This document shows positions 31,294 through 42,995 of a stretch of 64,000 nt of DNA, in pieces. Location of the stretch: the NCBI RefSeq assembly GCF_901764995.1, contig NZ_CABFKI010000002.1, forward strand, positions 208,637 to 272,636, given 5' to 3'. The notes beneath the pieces are model-generated. The model worked only from the letters and a program-made list of their open reading frames with translations. It was not told the origin of the DNA and did not search any database. The stretch's first letter is position 1, and the number at the start of each line of letters is the position of its first letter. The position numbers and the translations under genes are program-made. The stretch is from Actinobacillus porcinus (GTDB taxonomy: Bacteria; Pseudomonadota; Gammaproteobacteria; Enterobacterales; Pasteurellaceae).

Positions 31294-32082
31294 TTAACGA
31301 ATAATTCCGCGAGTTGAACGTTTAAAGAATTCCAAGAAGAAGCTAATTGCCGCTTCTGTTTTCGCATAATGCTCAATTTCCGGCATGACGTCTTCAAGAG
31401 TTCGCTCGCTACGATAAATGAGTTTATACACATTACGAATCGCATGCAGTGTTGGCTTATCAAAACCACGACGTTTTAAGCCTTCGATATTCACACCAAA
31501 GGGACGCGCGTGATTACCTTGCGCCATAACATAAGGCGGCACATCTTGGCTTACCATTGAACCGCCGCCCAACATAACGTGCGCGCCAACAATTACAAAT
31601 TGATGAATGGCTGACATGCCGCCTACAATCACAAAATCATCTAATTCTACGTGTCCTGCCAAGGTAGCATTATTGGCAAGAATACAACGATTTTTAATTT
31701 TACAATCGTGGGCAATATGGGCGTTAACCATAAATAAGTTATCGTCACCCACACGGGTTACGCCCCCACCTTGAACCGTTCCACGGTGAATAGTCACATT
31801 TTCGCGAATTCGGTTGCGATCGCCTACAATGGTTTTTGTCGGCTCACCTTGATATTTTAAATCTTGGTTAACTTCGCCAATGCTTGCGCCTTGGAAAATT
31901 TGGTTATCTTCACCAATTTTTGTTACGCCACGAACTACAACGTGCGAATGTAAAACGGTGCCTTTGCCAATTTCCACATCTTTTTCAACGATACAAAATG
32001 GGCCGATAACCACGTTTTCGCCAATTTTTGCGCCTTCTTCAACAATAGAAGAAGGATGAATTTTTGCTGTAGGGTGAATCAT
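31294..32082 (-). CDS. lpxA: UDP-N-acetylglucosamine acyltransferase
   Basis: Trimeric left-handed beta-helix enzyme (262 residues) adding the first 3-hydroxyacyl chain in lipid A synthesis. Hexapeptide repeats run from about residue 5 to 180. The catalytic His is in [10 protein letters not shown] near residue 125. The C-terminal helical part begins after [19 protein letters not shown]. It lies 29 bases after fabZ. Confidence 0.98.
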   Translation of the reverse strand: MIHPTAKIHPSSIVEEGAKIGENVVIGPFCIVEKDVEIGKGTVLHSHVVVRGVTKIGEDNQIFQGASIGEVNQDLKYQGEPTKTIVGDRNRIRENVTIHRGTVQGGGVTRVGDDNLFMVNAHIAHDCKIKNRCILANNATLAGHVELDDFVIVGGMSAIHQFVIVGAHVMLGGGSMVSQDVPPYVMAQGNHARPFGVNIEGLKRRGFDKPTLHAIRNVYKLIYRSERTLEDVMPEIEHYAKTEAAISFFLEFFKRSTRGIIR

Positions 32083-32111
32083 ATTTTGCCCCTTTTCCTT
32101 GTACTAAACTG

Positions 32112-32564
32112 TTATCTACGTGCGCACATTAATTTGGCTTCACAAGCCACTTCACCGTTCACGCGAGCGACGCCGGTGAAAGATGTAATGCCACGGCGTT
32201 CTTTGACCACTTCAACGTGCAATTCCATTTGATCACCGGGTAATACCGGACGTTTAAAACGTGCATCATCAATCCCTGCAAAATAGAATAACTCACCGCC
32301 TTGAAGTTCATGGGTTTTGAACGCCAAAATCCCCATTGATTGGGCTAAGGCTTCTAAGATTAACACACCGGGCAAAATAGGTTCACCCGGAAAATGCCCT
32401 GTAAAACAAGGTTCATTTACACTGATATTTTTAATGGCAGTCAACCATTCGCCTTCTTGGAAATCCACAACACGATCCACTAATAGAAATGGATAACGAT
32501 GTGGTAATAAGGTCATAATTTCTTTTGCTTCAATAATTCGAGGTGTTCTGGTTTCAGTTGTCAC
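32112..32564 (-). CDS. fabZ: 3-Hydroxyacyl-ACP dehydratase FabZ
   Basis: Hot-dog-fold enzyme (150 residues) dehydrating 3-hydroxyacyl-ACP in fatty acid synthesis. The active-site His is in [14 protein letters not shown], and the Glu is in [25 protein letters not shown]. It is the first gene of fabZ-lpxA-lpxB-rnhB. The usual upstream neighbour lpxD is not here; a porin transcription unit lies upstream instead, so the operon must start between about 32565 and 32700. Confidence 0.97.
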   Translation of the reverse strand: MTTETRTPRIIEAKEIMTLLPHRYPFLLVDRVVDFQEGEWLTAIKNISVNEPCFTGHFPGEPILPGVLILEALAQSMGILAFKTHELQGGELFYFAGIDDARFKRPVLPGDQMELHVEVVKERRGITSFTGVARVNGEVACEAKLMCARR

Positions 32565-32699
32565 AGTCTTGTCCTTTGAGAAATGTTTTCGCTAGATGAG
32601 TGAAATTATACGTTATTTTATAGGGAATTAGTAGTGGGGAAAAGTCGGCGTATTTATCTTTTGAAAAAAGTGATATTGATTAAAAAGATACAAAAAAAT

Positions 32700-32724
32700 C
32701 CCCCCATTACAGAAAAATGGGGGG
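32700..32724 (-). terminator. Terminator of the porin gene
   Basis: Minus strand: CCCCCCAT, a 9-base loop, ATGGGGGG, then a run of seven T after one A. It lies about 45 bases past the porin stop. The stem is perfect. Confidence 0.9.
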
Positions 32725-32770
32725 AAGGATCAAATGAAAAAAAACATTAGCATCAAGTTGTTATATCATG

Positions 32771-33868
32771 TTAGAACATGATTCGAGTACCAACGAGTAC
32801 ACGATGGTTATCTTTAAGTGTTACACCTGATTGTTTAACTTTACCTTTACCGCCTTCAGCATAAACCGCAACGTGTTTGTTAAAGCGATGGTCCGCACCA
32901 ATCATCCAACCACGCATTTTGACATCATCATCCCCTGCCGCTGCAGTGTCCGCATTAGCAAAGTAATATTGTCCATAAATGGCATTTTGTGGTGTGACAT
33001 CCACTTTTAAGCCCACTAAGTAACGGTTGTTTTTGTTAAATTCCTTAGATGGCTCATTAGGTGGGTAACTATATGCGGCAATTTTTTGGAAGCCGATATT
33101 TTTAGAGCCCACGCCTTTTTTATCAACCTTACCGTATGCCCAGTCAAAACCAACAGTGACAATTTTATATTTCACATCAAAACCGATACCGGCACGTTTC
33201 AATTTGTATTCATCCGCTTTCAAACCTGTATTGGATTGAAGTACTTCAGTGAAACCTGAACCAAAGCGAACGGCTAAGTCATCCCATTTTCCATCATAGA
33301 ATAAACCGATACCATAGCCTTGTCCTTGATCCCAGTTTGGTACACCGGCTGATGTGCCATTCGCTTTATTTGAATTACCAAAATAGTAATCCGCCGCGAA
33401 GCGAACGCCTGCAAATTTGGCGGACATAAAGGTTGCGGCTTTTCTGTGACCATCAAAGAAGACGTTGCTACCCCATTCATAGGTGTAGTTCGCTTTTGGA
33501 ATATGGTCACCTAAATGTAATTGACGACCGAAAGTTAATGTACCGATGTCTTTATGAATAAAACCAGCATAGAGACGATGAGCACGTAAATCTGAACCAA
33601 TACTATCCGCCTCACCACCTAGTTTAGAGAAGCGCAATTCAACACCACCATAAGCGGAGAATCCTGCGCCCATTTCTTGATAAGCACGAACGCGGAGACG
33701 AGAGCCAACATCGCGTAAATCTGTGCGGTTATCTTTACTATTCATTAATTCAAAGTGAGCTCGACCATCAATATCAATTTTTGTCCCGTCTTTTTGATAA
33801 ATCACGGTAGCTTGAGCTGAACTGGCTGCGAATGCAGCAACTGCTAATGCGAGAAGTGTCTTTTTCAT
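32771..33868 (-). CDS. Outer membrane porin (OmpP2/OmpC-like trimeric porin)
   Basis: General porin of 365 residues. A signal peptide (MKKTLLALAVAAFAASSAQA) is followed by alternating amphipathic strands of a 16-strand barrel. The first strand TVIYQKDGTKIDIDGRAHFEL and the C-terminal NHRVLVGTRIMF, ending in Phe, are typical of Pasteurellaceae P2-type porins. MKKTLL at 33868 is the start; 10 extra codons upstream are unlikely. It has its own sigma-70 promoter and a strong terminator, with several palindromes further upstream. H. influenzae ompP2 also neighbours the sialic acid cluster, which supports a P2 orthologue. Confidence 0.88.
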   Translation of the reverse strand: MKKTLLALAVAAFAASSAQATVIYQKDGTKIDIDGRAHFELMNSKDNRTDLRDVGSRLRVRAYQEMGAGFSAYGGVELRFSKLGGEADSIGSDLRAHRLYAGFIHKDIGTLTFGRQLHLGDHIPKANYTYEWGSNVFFDGHRKAATFMSAKFAGVRFAADYYFGNSNKANGTSAGVPNWDQGQGYGIGLFYDGKWDDLAVRFGSGFTEVLQSNTGLKADEYKLKRAGIGFDVKYKIVTVGFDWAYGKVDKKGVGSKNIGFQKIAAYSYPPNEPSKEFNKNNRYLVGLKVDVTPQNAIYGQYYFANADTAAAGDDDVKMRGWMIGADHRFNKHVAVYAEGGKGKVKQSGVTLKDNHRVLVGTRIMF

Positions 33869-33934
33869 AGTATGTTCCTTAGTTTTAGGTTTTACCATTT
33901 TGCCAGTTAAGAAGAGAATTTCTTCTTGCTACGT

Positions 33935-33963
33935 ACTATATAAACGGTTATTTTTGAAGTAAA
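33935..33963 (-). promoter_or_regulatory. Sigma-70 promoter of the porin gene
   Basis: On the minus strand TTTACT (33958-33963) and TATAGT (33935-33940) are separated by exactly 17 bases, predicting a start near 33928 and a leader of about 60 bases. The leader contains a small AAGAAG/CTTCTT hairpin (33909-33927). Confidence 0.7.
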
Positions 33964-34002
33964 GATTCAAAAAACTTCATAAAAATCAAAAAAGAACAAT
34001 TA

Positions 34003-34055
34003 AATCAATATGTTACATATTGATTCACCTATGTACATAGGTGACGCAGATCACA
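34003..34055. promoter_or_regulatory. Palindrome cluster upstream of the porin (operator candidates plus CRP-like site)
   Basis: Two perfect palindromes abut. AATCAATATG-TTA-CATATTGATT spans 34003-34025, and TCACCTATGTACATAGGTGA (20 bp, no loop) spans 34025-34044. Overlapping the second is a CRP-like GGTGA-CGCAGA-TCACA (34040-34055, one mismatch to the half-site consensus). They lie roughly 75-125 bases before the predicted porin start. The binding proteins are unknown. Confidence 0.6.
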
Positions 34056-34193
34056 AAATAAACAATTATCATGGAGTGTTACATTTTGATCTATTTTATA
34101 ACCCATTGTTAAAAAAGAACTTATTTGGAGATGTGTAACTTTATTATAGTGAAATAAATGGAGTAGAAGTTTATTTTACTTTTTTTACGGGAT

Positions 34194-34209
34194 TGTGATG
34201 AGGATCACA
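34194..34209. promoter_or_regulatory. Perfect CRP site upstream of the porin
   Basis: TGTGA-TGAGGA-TCACA matches the CRP core exactly. It is about 273 bases before the predicted porin start, too far for standard activation, so its target is uncertain. Confidence 0.6.
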
Positions 34210-34246
34210 GAATGAATGGAACTTATTCAAATTTAAGAAAAAAATA

Positions 34247-34440
34247 ACTAGCACGAGCCGCACAGGGTTCCTTAAATCTAGCTCCACTGAAGTAAAAAGC
34301 CGCAAAGCGGCTCAGATTGCTGACAAAGCTCATCTTTGGGAAACCACCTAGCACGAGCCGTGCTAGGTTCATTAAGCCCAGCCCCGCTGGGGCTGAAAAA
34401 AGAGCCGCAGAGCGGCTCAGATTATGTAACCCTATACGGC
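34247..34440 (-). repeat. Compound four-hairpin repeat, copy B plus a decayed tandem copy
   Basis: The same four modules as at 25.6 kb occur in reverse orientation from about 34346 to 34450. ACCTAGCACG../CGTGCTAGGT, CAGCCCC-GCT-GGGGCTG, GAGCCGC-AGA-GCGGCTC and CCCTATACG-GCT-CGTATAGGG follow one another. Just before them, 34247-34316 is a degraded partial copy: CTAGCACGAGCCGCACAGG, a ruined second module, then an AGCCGC-AAA-GCGGCT stem with the shared CAGATT. The last module ends near 34450. The 634-base gap between nanM and the porin is thus this repeat plus porin regulation. Confidence 0.85.
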
Positions 34441-34464
34441 TCGTATAGGGTTTGTCAACGGTCT

Positions 34465-34484
34465 GGGGCAAAAATATTTGCCCC
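34465..34484 (-). terminator. Hairpin after nanM
   Basis: GGGGCAAA-AATA-TTTGCCCC is a perfect 8-bp stem 18 bases past the nanM stop. No long T-run follows on the minus strand; it may act with the next repeat hairpins. Confidence 0.5.
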
Positions 34485-34502
34485 TTGTATAGCATAGAGT
34501 TA

Positions 34503-35648
34503 TTACTCTACAACCAATTTTTTACCATCATAAGACATGGATTGTACTTTGGTAAGTGCTTTGCCGCCGTCAGTTTCCCCACCAATCAACAGCACTTTAT
34601 TACCATAAGATACCGCAAGACCGGCGGCAATATTTTCTGGTAATTTACCAACAATTTTCCATGTGCCATTTTTCTCATTGAGTGCATACACATCATTATG
34701 ATATGTTTTTTTCAAACCGCCTGTACGATGTGCATCAGTAATGCCTTTTTCATAATTCGCTCTTGCACCCGGGAAGTTCGCACCGCCTGTAACAATATAG
34801 TGTCCGTTAGAATAGCCCCCCATGGCTGCCGCAATACCATCTTGTTGTGCCATGCCTGCCGGTGCAGGAAGATCACCGAGTTTTTTCCACGTAATACCAT
34901 CCTTACCAATGGTACCTAGCTCTGTGCTGGCCGTGCGTAAACCGGCTTTAATTTCGCCGTTAACCACGAGCAATTTACCATTTTTAAGTCCCAATGCGGC
35001 ACCGGCTCTTGGCGGGAATGGGAACACCCCTTCATTACGCCAAACATTTGTTGCCGGTTCATAGCTGGCGATTTCAGGTGAGAAGAAGAAGTCTTGTGCA
35101 CGTAAATTGAAATAAGGATCGAAAACGGCTTTTTCTTTCTCTTTATCGCCACCCGCTGCAGCTACATCTTGGAATAAGCCGTTCCAAATTTCTTGGTTCA
35201 CGCCACCCACAAAGTAAATTTTCTTACCGTCAGAAATCGCACTGGTTCCTGCTGTCGCCCCTTTTGGTGAACGTGTTTGCAATTTTGTCCACATATTCGA
35301 GGCCGGATCATAAACATAAGCATCATTAATGCTTTCATTTTTGTGGTTGGCTGTATCTTGGAAACCACCAAACACATAAAGCTTGCCGTCTACGCCTGCT
35401 GCGGTAGCTTGATTACGCATACCGCCTGGGAACGCGGCAATTTCTTGCCATTGCGCATCTTTTTCTTTTAAATTTAAGGCATAGAATTTGTCACCGCCGG
35501 AACCTAATCCAATATAGACGGTATCGCCAATCAATGCACCCGCACCGCCTTTAATTCCAACAGGAAGATCAGGATATGGCGCGGCTTGTGCAGCAAATGC
35601 AGTTAAACCTAATACAGATACAGCTAAAAGAGATTTTGTGAATTTCAT
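34503..35648 (-). CDS. nanM: N-acetylneuraminate epimerase (mutarotase) NanM
   Basis: Periplasmic Kelch-type beta-propeller (381 residues) that speeds conversion of alpha- to beta-sialic acid for uptake. A signal peptide ([22 protein letters not shown]) is followed by about six Kelch blades such as [26 protein letters not shown] and [13 protein letters not shown]. It is the last gene of the minus-strand arm siaP-siaQM-nanM, fitting a role in feeding the TRAP transporter. Confidence 0.94.
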   Translation of the reverse strand: MKFTKSLLAVSVLGLTAFAAQAAPYPDLPVGIKGGAGALIGDTVYIGLGSGGDKFYALNLKEKDAQWQEIAAFPGGMRNQATAAGVDGKLYVFGGFQDTANHKNESINDAYVYDPASNMWTKLQTRSPKGATAGTSAISDGKKIYFVGGVNQEIWNGLFQDVAAAGGDKEKEKAVFDPYFNLRAQDFFFSPEIASYEPATNVWRNEGVFPFPPRAGAALGLKNGKLLVVNGEIKAGLRTASTELGTIGKDGITWKKLGDLPAPAGMAQQDGIAAAMGGYSNGHYIVTGGANFPGARANYEKGITDAHRTGGLKKTYHNDVYALNEKNGTWKIVGKLPENIAAGLAVSYGNKVLLIGGETDGGKALTKVQSMSYDGKKLVVE

Positions 35649-35768
35649 AGGAAAGCTCCTTTTCTATTTAACAAATATTGGCTTTTTAGGCACAACGCAG
35701 TCTTTTATTGAAAGATAAACAGACCCTATTGAGTAAACAGCTAAATTACCCCAAATTTTCACCGCACT

Positions 35769-37616
35769 TTAAGGCATTAATAAGTTCGGTATAAACGTAA
35801 TAATTTGTGGGAATATCGTAATTAATACCAATGTGATAAAAATCGGTGCTAAGAACGGTAATACCCCTTTGGTAACCGTTGATACTGACATATTGCCAAC
35901 ACGAGCCACCACAAACAACGCCATTCCCATTGGCGGTGTGAGGATACCAATCATCATATTAAGTGTTGTCATCACACCAAAGAACACAAGATCAATGCCA
36001 AATTGTTGTGCAATCGGGATAAGCATTGGTAACACAAGGAATTGTAATGCTAAGGCATCGATGAACATTCCCAAGAACAGCAATAAAAGGTTGATCATCA
36101 CTAGCACCATAATCGGGCTATCCGCCAAAGCCACAAAGGCTTCACCAATTTTCATGGCTACTTGTTCGCGCGCAATCATGTCGCCAAAGAATGTCACTGT
36201 CATCACCATTAAAGCGGTTACACCTGTAATAGAAATCGCTTCTATACAACTTTTAAATAGGCTTTCTAAGGTCAATTCTTTGTAAACAAATTTACCAATA
36301 ATAATGGCATATGCTGAAGCAAATACCGCGGCTTCCGTTGGTGTAAATAAGCCTGAAAAAATCCCGACGATAATTAAAACAGGGGTTAAAATTGCCCAAA
36401 TGCTTTCTTTAAAGGCTTTGCAGAGTTCTTCTCTTGAGGCTTTTGGTGTTCTTGGATATCCCCGTTTTTTCGACACAAAATAATTCATGGTCATTAATGC
36501 GACAGTGACCAATACACCGGGTACAAAACCGGCCACAAAGAGTTTCGCTATACTTTCATTGGCAATCACGCCATAGATAATCATGGCAATACTTGGCGGT
36601 ACAAGAGGGCCAATAATACAAGAGGCTGCGGTAATGCCTCCGCTGATCTCATCATCATAACCTGCATCGCGCATGGATTTTATTTCAAGCTGCCCTAACC
36701 CTCCTGCATCTGCCAAAGCAGAACCGGACATCCCTGAGAAAATCAAACTTGCCCCGATATTCACATGCCCCATACCACCTGTGTAATGCCCTAATAAAGC
36801 TTTGGCAAAGGTGAATATCTTGGTGGTTATCCCCCCAGTGTTCATCAAAATCCCTGTTAGGATAAAAAATGGCACACTGAGTAATGGGAAACTGTTTAAA
36901 CTATCGACTAATTTAATTGAAGCGGAATTAATAATGTTCCAACGCGTCATCGCAAAATACAACACAGTGGCAATGAATAAAGACCATCCTACAGGTGTAC
37001 CCAGGAACATAATCACCAACCAAATGCCCAAGGTGACATACACCGCTGAATCGCCTAATTTAACGTAATTAGAAATACGCAATGCCTTAAACCAATCCGG
37101 TTGGAAGAACAAAATAGCAAAAATAATCACCGCACTTACGACAAAAAACAGCGCTGGCAAATAACTTAATTTGTTATGAAAATTCTCATTTTGTGCTTGT
37201 AAGAAACGGAAAAACATGAGCAATGAAATAAACGGCAAACCGCCATAGAGCCATTTTTCCGAAATGCCCAATGAAACAATTTCAAAGGTTGCGCCAAGCC
37301 AGGTTTTAAACCCAAGATGCACAAATAATACAATCGAAATAAAAATCAGGAGTTGTACAAAGGAATTGGTAGCACGACGAATATAGTCCGGCATCAAATT
37401 CGTGAGAAAATCGATATACACATGCTGTTGGCTACGAATCGCCATACTAATCCCGAATAAGCCGGCATAAATAAATAAGAGCCGAGCTAATTCTTCACTC
37501 CAAATAATCGGTGAGTCAAAAATTTGACGAGCGACAATTTGTGCCACAAGAATGGCGAAAATGATGAGTAATAACGTACCCCCAAGCCATTCTTCTAATT
37601 TATTGATGAATTTCAT
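35769..37616 (-). CDS. siaT: Sialic acid TRAP transporter, fused small and large permease (SiaQM/SiaT)
   Basis: Inner-membrane protein of 615 residues. The N-terminal DctQ-like part (about 1-165, four helices) carries [35 protein letters not shown] linking helix joins it to the DctM-like part (about 190-615) with [21 protein letters not shown] and [15 protein letters not shown]. It imports N-acetylneuraminate with sodium together with SiaP. The fusion is the form known in H. influenzae. It lies downstream of siaP, separated by a hairpin-containing 94-base gap. Confidence 0.95.
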   Translation of the reverse strand: MKFINKLEEWLGGTLLLIIFAILVAQIVARQIFDSPIIWSEELARLLFIYAGLFGISMAIRSQQHVYIDFLTNLMPDYIRRATNSFVQLLIFISIVLFVHLGFKTWLGATFEIVSLGISEKWLYGGLPFISLLMFFRFLQAQNENFHNKLSYLPALFFVVSAVIIFAILFFQPDWFKALRISNYVKLGDSAVYVTLGIWLVIMFLGTPVGWSLFIATVLYFAMTRWNIINSASIKLVDSLNSFPLLSVPFFILTGILMNTGGITTKIFTFAKALLGHYTGGMGHVNIGASLIFSGMSGSALADAGGLGQLEIKSMRDAGYDDEISGGITAASCIIGPLVPPSIAMIIYGVIANESIAKLFVAGFVPGVLVTVALMTMNYFVSKKRGYPRTPKASREELCKAFKESIWAILTPVLIIVGIFSGLFTPTEAAVFASAYAIIIGKFVYKELTLESLFKSCIEAISITGVTALMVMTVTFFGDMIAREQVAMKIGEAFVALADSPIMVLVMINLLLLFLGMFIDALALQFLVLPMLIPIAQQFGIDLVFFGVMTTLNMMIGILTPPMGMALFVVARVGNMSVSTVTKGVLPFLAPIFITLVLITIFPQIITFIPNLLMP

Positions 37617-37655
37617 AAAGCCTCCGAAATCAGGCTCATTAAGCGATATGGGCTA

Positions 37656-37675
37656 AGGGCGCATTACTACGCCCT
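37656..37675 (-). terminator. Hairpin between siaP and siaQM
   Basis: AGGGCG (37656-37661) pairs with CGCCCT (37670-37675) in the operon gap. There is no T-run, so it may be an mRNA-stability hairpin that keeps siaP message above siaQM. Confidence 0.4.
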
Positions 37676-37710
37676 CGTTTCACGAAAATAGCGTGATAAA
37701 AGTGCGGTCA

Positions 37711-38745
<1,035 letters not shown>

Positions 38746-38780
38746 CTAAATACAACTTGTCCGTCTATTCACTGATTACA

Positions 38781-38809
38781 GTTATAAAGCAATAAAGTCA
38801 TTTTTTCAA
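38781..38809 (-). promoter_or_regulatory. siaP promoter
   Basis: On the minus strand TTGAAA (38804-38809), a 17-base spacer and TATAAC (38781-38786) predict a start near 38774. The CRP site centre is about 70 bases upstream of it, a standard class I distance. Confidence 0.75.
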
Positions 38810-38836
38810 TTTAAAATGAAGTTTTATTTCTAAATT

Positions 38837-38852
38837 TGTGACAAAGCTCACA
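38837..38852. promoter_or_regulatory. CRP site between siaP and nanE
   Basis: TGTGA-CAAAGC-TCACA is an exact CRP core in the 350-base divergent region. In H. influenzae CRP and SiaR jointly control this divergent pair; a SiaR operator is expected nearby but I could not identify it. Confidence 0.85.
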
Positions 38853-38889
38853 TTTTAATCATTAGATGAAATAAAACTCCAATTTATGT

Positions 38890-38918
38890 TTTCTTTTAAG
38901 GAATTTTAACGATATAAT
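38890..38918 (+). promoter_or_regulatory. nanE promoter (-10 TATAAT)
   Basis: TATAAT at 38913-38918 with a poor -35 at 38890-38895 is what an activator-dependent promoter looks like. The predicted start near 38925 leaves a leader of about 120 bases that includes an uptake-like sequence. The rest of the 38695-39044 gap shows nothing further. Confidence 0.55.
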
Positions 38919-39044
38919 TCAACCTAATGAAAATTTGACCGCGCTTTCTACAAACAAGGATGTGCGATTTATGCCATAGTTAATCTGAATAGGGAATCAT
39001 TGGCTAAAGAAAGCATCATCAACCACGTGATTTATGGAGTAGAT

Positions 39045-39734
39045 ATGTCAAAATTAGATCCTCAAAATGTATTGGAACGTATTCGTTATGGGTTAATCGC
39101 TTCTTGCCAACCTGTTGATGATGGCCCGATGGATCATCCTAATATTGTTGCCGCAATGGCACAAGCCTCTGTCATTGGTGGCGCAGCAGGTTTACGTATT
39201 GAAGGCGTTGATAATTTAAAAGCCACTCGTCCTACAGTTTCCGTACCGATTATTGGTATCGTTAAACGTGATTTACCCGATAGCCCGATTCGTATTACCC
39301 CATTCTTAGATGACATTGATGCACTCGCTACTGCAGGCGCAGATATTATTGCTGTTGATGGAACAAATCGCCCACGCCCTGTTGCTATAAAAGCAGCGGT
39401 AGAACGCATTCATCAATGTGGCTGTTTAGCGATGGCGGATTGCTCAAATTTAGAAGAAGGGCTTTATTGTCAACAATTAGGTTTTGATATTGTGGGCAGC
39501 ACAATGTCCGGTTACACAGGTGACCATACCCCTGAAGAACCTGATTTTCAATTAGTGAAAGATCTCAAGGCAGCCGGCTGTTTTGTCATGGCCGAAGGGC
39601 GATATAATACCCCTGAACTCGCTCGTTCTGCCATTGAAGCCGGTGCAGACTGTGTGACTGTGGGTTCTGCCTTAACGCGTTTAGAGCATATTGTCAGTTG
39701 GTTTGCTCAGGCGATCCAACAAGCCAAAAAATAA
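39045..39734 (+). CDS. nanE: N-acetylmannosamine-6-phosphate 2-epimerase
   Basis: TIM-barrel enzyme (229 residues) turning ManNAc-6-P into GlcNAc-6-P. Seen blocks are [53 protein letters not shown] and [15 protein letters not shown]. The start at 39045 ([16 protein letters not shown]) has GGAG upstream and fits the family; an in-frame TTG 45 bases earlier is unlikely. It is the first gene of the plus arm, followed by nanK 10 bases after the stop. Confidence 0.96.
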   Translation: MSKLDPQNVLERIRYGLIASCQPVDDGPMDHPNIVAAMAQASVIGGAAGLRIEGVDNLKATRPTVSVPIIGIVKRDLPDSPIRITPFLDDIDALATAGADIIAVDGTNRPRPVAIKAAVERIHQCGCLAMADCSNLEEGLYCQQLGFDIVGSTMSGYTGDHTPEEPDFQLVKDLKAAGCFVMAEGRYNTPELARSAIEAGADCVTVGSALTRLEHIVSWFAQAIQQAKK

Positions 39735-39744
39735 GGAAATTACT

Positions 39745-40635
39745 ATGCGTTGTTTAGCCATTGATATTGGCGGCACTAAAATTGCCGTGGCATTAGTCGA
39801 AAATCAATTAATTTCGCAACGTCAACAAATTGTCACGCCACAGGATCATGATGGAAGTGGAATGCGTCAGGTTTTGAAAGATATTGTGCAACAATATCAA
39901 GGGAAATTTGATTATATTGCTGTTGCCTCAACAGGCATTATTAATCAAGGTATTTTAACCGCACTTAATCCTAAAAACCTGGGTGGCTTAGCGCATTTTC
40001 CTTTGTATGACAACCTGGCTTCGGTAAGTAAAAAACCAATTTTTTTGCTTAATGATGTGCAAGCGGCGGCCTTTGCAGAATATCAACATGAAGATCAAAG
40101 TGCGGTGAAAAATTTTGTGTTTATTACCGTCTCAACCGGCGTAGGCGGTGGTATCATTCAAAATGGACACTTACTGACGGAACCCAATGGTGTCGCCGGC
40201 CATATTGGTCATACGTTAGCCGATCCGAATGAGGTGATGTGTGGTTGTGGTCGCCGTGGTTGTGTGGAGGCGGTTGCCTCTGGACGCGCCATTGAAGCGG
40301 TTTCAAGCCAATGGGACAACCCTTGTTCGCCAAAAGAAGTCTTTGAGCGTTTTCGTCAAAATGATGAAAAAGCCACCGCACTTGTGGAACGTTCTGCTAA
40401 AGCCATTGCTAATTTAATCGCCAATTTACGCATTAGCTTAGATACGCAAAAAATCGTTATTGGCGGCAGTGTTGGCTTGGCCGAAGGTTATTTGCCTTTA
40501 GTAGAAAAATATCTTAAAAAGCAACCCTACTTTTATCGTTGCCCATTGCGCACTGCTCAATTTGGTGGTGATGCCGGCTTAATTGGTGCAGCAGCATGGG
40601 GGGAATATAATTTTCATCATAAAAATACTAAATAG
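39745..40635 (+). CDS. nanK: N-acetylmannosamine kinase
   Basis: ROK-family sugar kinase (296 residues) phosphorylating ManNAc. The N-terminal phosphate loop CLAIDIGGTKIAVAL, the catalytic region of the ROK fold, and the zinc-binding CGCGRRGCVEAVASG with GHIGHT are intact. AAGGAAA precedes ATG 39745. It sits between nanE and nanQ in the sialic acid operon, which favours ManNAc over glucose as substrate. Confidence 0.94.
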   Translation: MRCLAIDIGGTKIAVALVENQLISQRQQIVTPQDHDGSGMRQVLKDIVQQYQGKFDYIAVASTGIINQGILTALNPKNLGGLAHFPLYDNLASVSKKPIFLLNDVQAAAFAEYQHEDQSAVKNFVFITVSTGVGGGIIQNGHLLTEPNGVAGHIGHTLADPNEVMCGCGRRGCVEAVASGRAIEAVSSQWDNPCSPKEVFERFRQNDEKATALVERSAKAIANLIANLRISLDTQKIVIGGSVGLAEGYLPLVEKYLKKQPYFYRCPLRTAQFGGDAGLIGAAAWGEYNFHHKNTK

Positions 40636-40638
40636 TAA

Positions 40639-41118
<480 letters not shown>

Positions 41119-41164
41119 CTAAGGGCGCACCGGGATGTGAATATTCAAACAGCAGGAAGTAATT

Positions 41165-42028
41165 ATGACAAAAAGCAATATCTTAGAGCGTATGGCGGCG
41201 TTACAGGCGAGCTTAACCAAAACAGAAAAACGTATCGCCGAGCAAATTTTACAAAATCCTGAATTGATCAATAACTGTTCATTAGCGGATATTGCCAAAA
41301 ATATTAATGTAGGTGAAGCCACGATGATTCGCTTCTGTCGCAGTTTGGGATTTGACGGATTTAGCGATTTCAAAATGGAATTTGCTATCGAACTGGCTAC
41401 ACAAAACCCAACGGTACAAACTTTATTAGATACGGATATTGCCAGTGATGATGAACCGGATTTAGTGGCGAATAAAATTCAAGTGGCATTAAATAAGGTC
41501 GTGAGTGAAACTATTAACCTTATTGATTTCAATGTATTAGAGCAAGTAGTCAATGAATTGCGTTTGGCTAAACGTATTTTTTTATACGGTGTCGGAACCT
41601 CGGGATTGCTTGCCCTTTGGGGAAAAAGCAAGTTAATGCGGATCGGTATGCAAGTAGATGCCTCTAGCAATAACCATTTTATGTACATGCAAGCAGCATT
41701 AATGCGCAAAGGCGATGTGGTGATTGGATTGAGCCATTCAGGGCAGTCTGAAGAAACCGTGCAATCTCTGGCTATCGCTCGTAACGCAGGTGCAAAAACC
41801 ATTGCAATTACCCATAATGCGCGCTCACCGATCACCAAAGTAGCCGATTACGTTTTGCACAATGGTAACCGCCAATACTTATTACAAGGTGATTCTATTG
41901 GTACGCAAATTGCCCAATCTTTTGTATTGGATTTGATTTACACCTTACTGGTGCAAGCGGAAGAAGAAAAAGCCATTACCGCAAAACAAAAAACCGTACA
42001 TGTTATTTTAGAACAACGTCAAAAATAG
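41165..42028 (+). CDS. siaR: Sialic acid regulator SiaR/NanR (RpiR family)
   Basis: Regulator of 287 residues with an N-terminal RpiR helix-turn-helix (SLADIAKNINVGEATMIRFCRSLGFDGFSDFK, about residues 38-70) and a C-terminal SIS sugar-phosphate domain (FLYGVGTSGLLALWGKSKLMRIG, VIGLSHSGQSEETV). In H. influenzae SiaR represses the divergent operons and responds to glucosamine-6-phosphate together with CRP. It lies inside the plus arm between nanQ and nanA, so it is under its own control. Confidence 0.92.
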   Translation: MTKSNILERMAALQASLTKTEKRIAEQILQNPELINNCSLADIAKNINVGEATMIRFCRSLGFDGFSDFKMEFAIELATQNPTVQTLLDTDIASDDEPDLVANKIQVALNKVVSETINLIDFNVLEQVVNELRLAKRIFLYGVGTSGLLALWGKSKLMRIGMQVDASSNNHFMYMQAALMRKGDVVIGLSHSGQSEETVQSLAIARNAGAKTIAITHNARSPITKVADYVLHNGNRQYLLQGDSIGTQIAQSFVLDLIYTLLVQAEEEKAITAKQKTVHVILEQRQK

Positions 42029-42037
42029 GAGAACGTT

Positions 42038-42916
42038 ATGAAAAATCTGAAAGGTATTTTTAGTGCATTATTAGTTTCCTTTAACGAAGATGGTTCGGTG
42101 AATGAGAAAGGATTGCGCGAAATTATCCGTCACAATATTGATAAAATGAAAGTCGATGGTTTGTATGTGGGGGGCTCAACGGGGGAAAACTTTATGCTTT
42201 CCACCGCGGAGAAAAAAGAAATTTTTCGTATTGCAAAAGATGAAGCAAAAGATGATATTGCTTTAATTGCACAGGTCGGTAGCGTAAATCTACATGAAGC
42301 CGTTGAGTTGGGTAAATATGCCACAGAATTAGGCTATGACAGCTTATCTGCAGTAACGCCGTTCTACTATAAATTTAGCTTTGCAGAAATCAAACATTAC
42401 TACGATACCATTATTGCAGAAACAGGCAATAATATGATTGTGTACTCTATTCCGTTCTTAACCGGCGTGAATATGGGGATTGAGCAATTTGGCGAGCTTT
42501 ATAAAAATCCAAAAGTATTGGGTGTGAAATTTACTGCCGGTGATTTCTATTTGTTAGAACGTTTGAAAAAGGCGTTCCCAAATCATCTCATTTGGGCCGG
42601 TTTTGATGAAATGATGTTGCCTGCAGTTTCCCTTGGGGCGGATGGCGCAATTGGTAGCACTTTCAATATTAATGGTGTGCGTGCTCGCCAAATTTTTGAA
42701 TTAGGCCAGGCGGGTAAACTTGCCGAAGCACGTGAAATTCAACATGTTACCAATGACTTAATTGAAGGCATTTTGGCAAATGGCTTATATTTAACCATTA
42801 AAGAAATCTTGAAATTACAAGGTGTTGACGCAGGTTACTGCCGAGAGCCAATGACAAAATCGGCCACAGAGCAACAACTTGCTGTCGCAAAAGCCTTAAA
42901 AGAAAAATATTTATAA
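42038..42916 (+). CDS. nanA: N-acetylneuraminate lyase
   Basis: Class I aldolase of 292 residues splitting Neu5Ac into ManNAc and pyruvate. The signatures [20 protein letters not shown] and [13 protein letters not shown] (with the catalytic Tyr nearby) and the Schiff-base Lys in [17 protein letters not shown] are all intact. It follows siaR by 9 bases. A hairpin with T-run after it may reduce flow into nagB. Confidence 0.96.
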   Translation: MKNLKGIFSALLVSFNEDGSVNEKGLREIIRHNIDKMKVDGLYVGGSTGENFMLSTAEKKEIFRIAKDEAKDDIALIAQVGSVNLHEAVELGKYATELGYDSLSAVTPFYYKFSFAEIKHYYDTIIAETGNNMIVYSIPFLTGVNMGIEQFGELYKNPKVLGVKFTAGDFYLLERLKKAFPNHLIWAGFDEMMLPAVSLGADGAIGSTFNINGVRARQIFELGQAGKLAEAREIQHVTNDLIEGILANGLYLTIKEILKLQGVDAGYCREPMTKSATEQQLAVAKALKEKYL

Positions 42917-42929
42917 TCCTAGATATAAG

Positions 42930-42972
42930 CAGCGTGTGTTCTTCCGAACAGCTATTGGCACACGCTGTTTTT
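42930..42972 (+). terminator. Terminator/attenuator between nanA and nagB
   Basis: CAGCGTGTG (42930-42938) and CACACGCTG (42959-42967) form a 9-bp stem, followed by TTTTT. A small GTTC/GAAC stem sits in the loop. Position and T-run suggest partial termination. Confidence 0.65.
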
Positions 42973-42995
42973 CCTATTTAATCGGAGAATTTCCC

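Noticed and set aside
34223..34495. Open frame of 90 codons between nanM and the porin
   Set aside because: It is made almost entirely of the four-hairpin repeat, with no ribosome site and no protein-like pattern.
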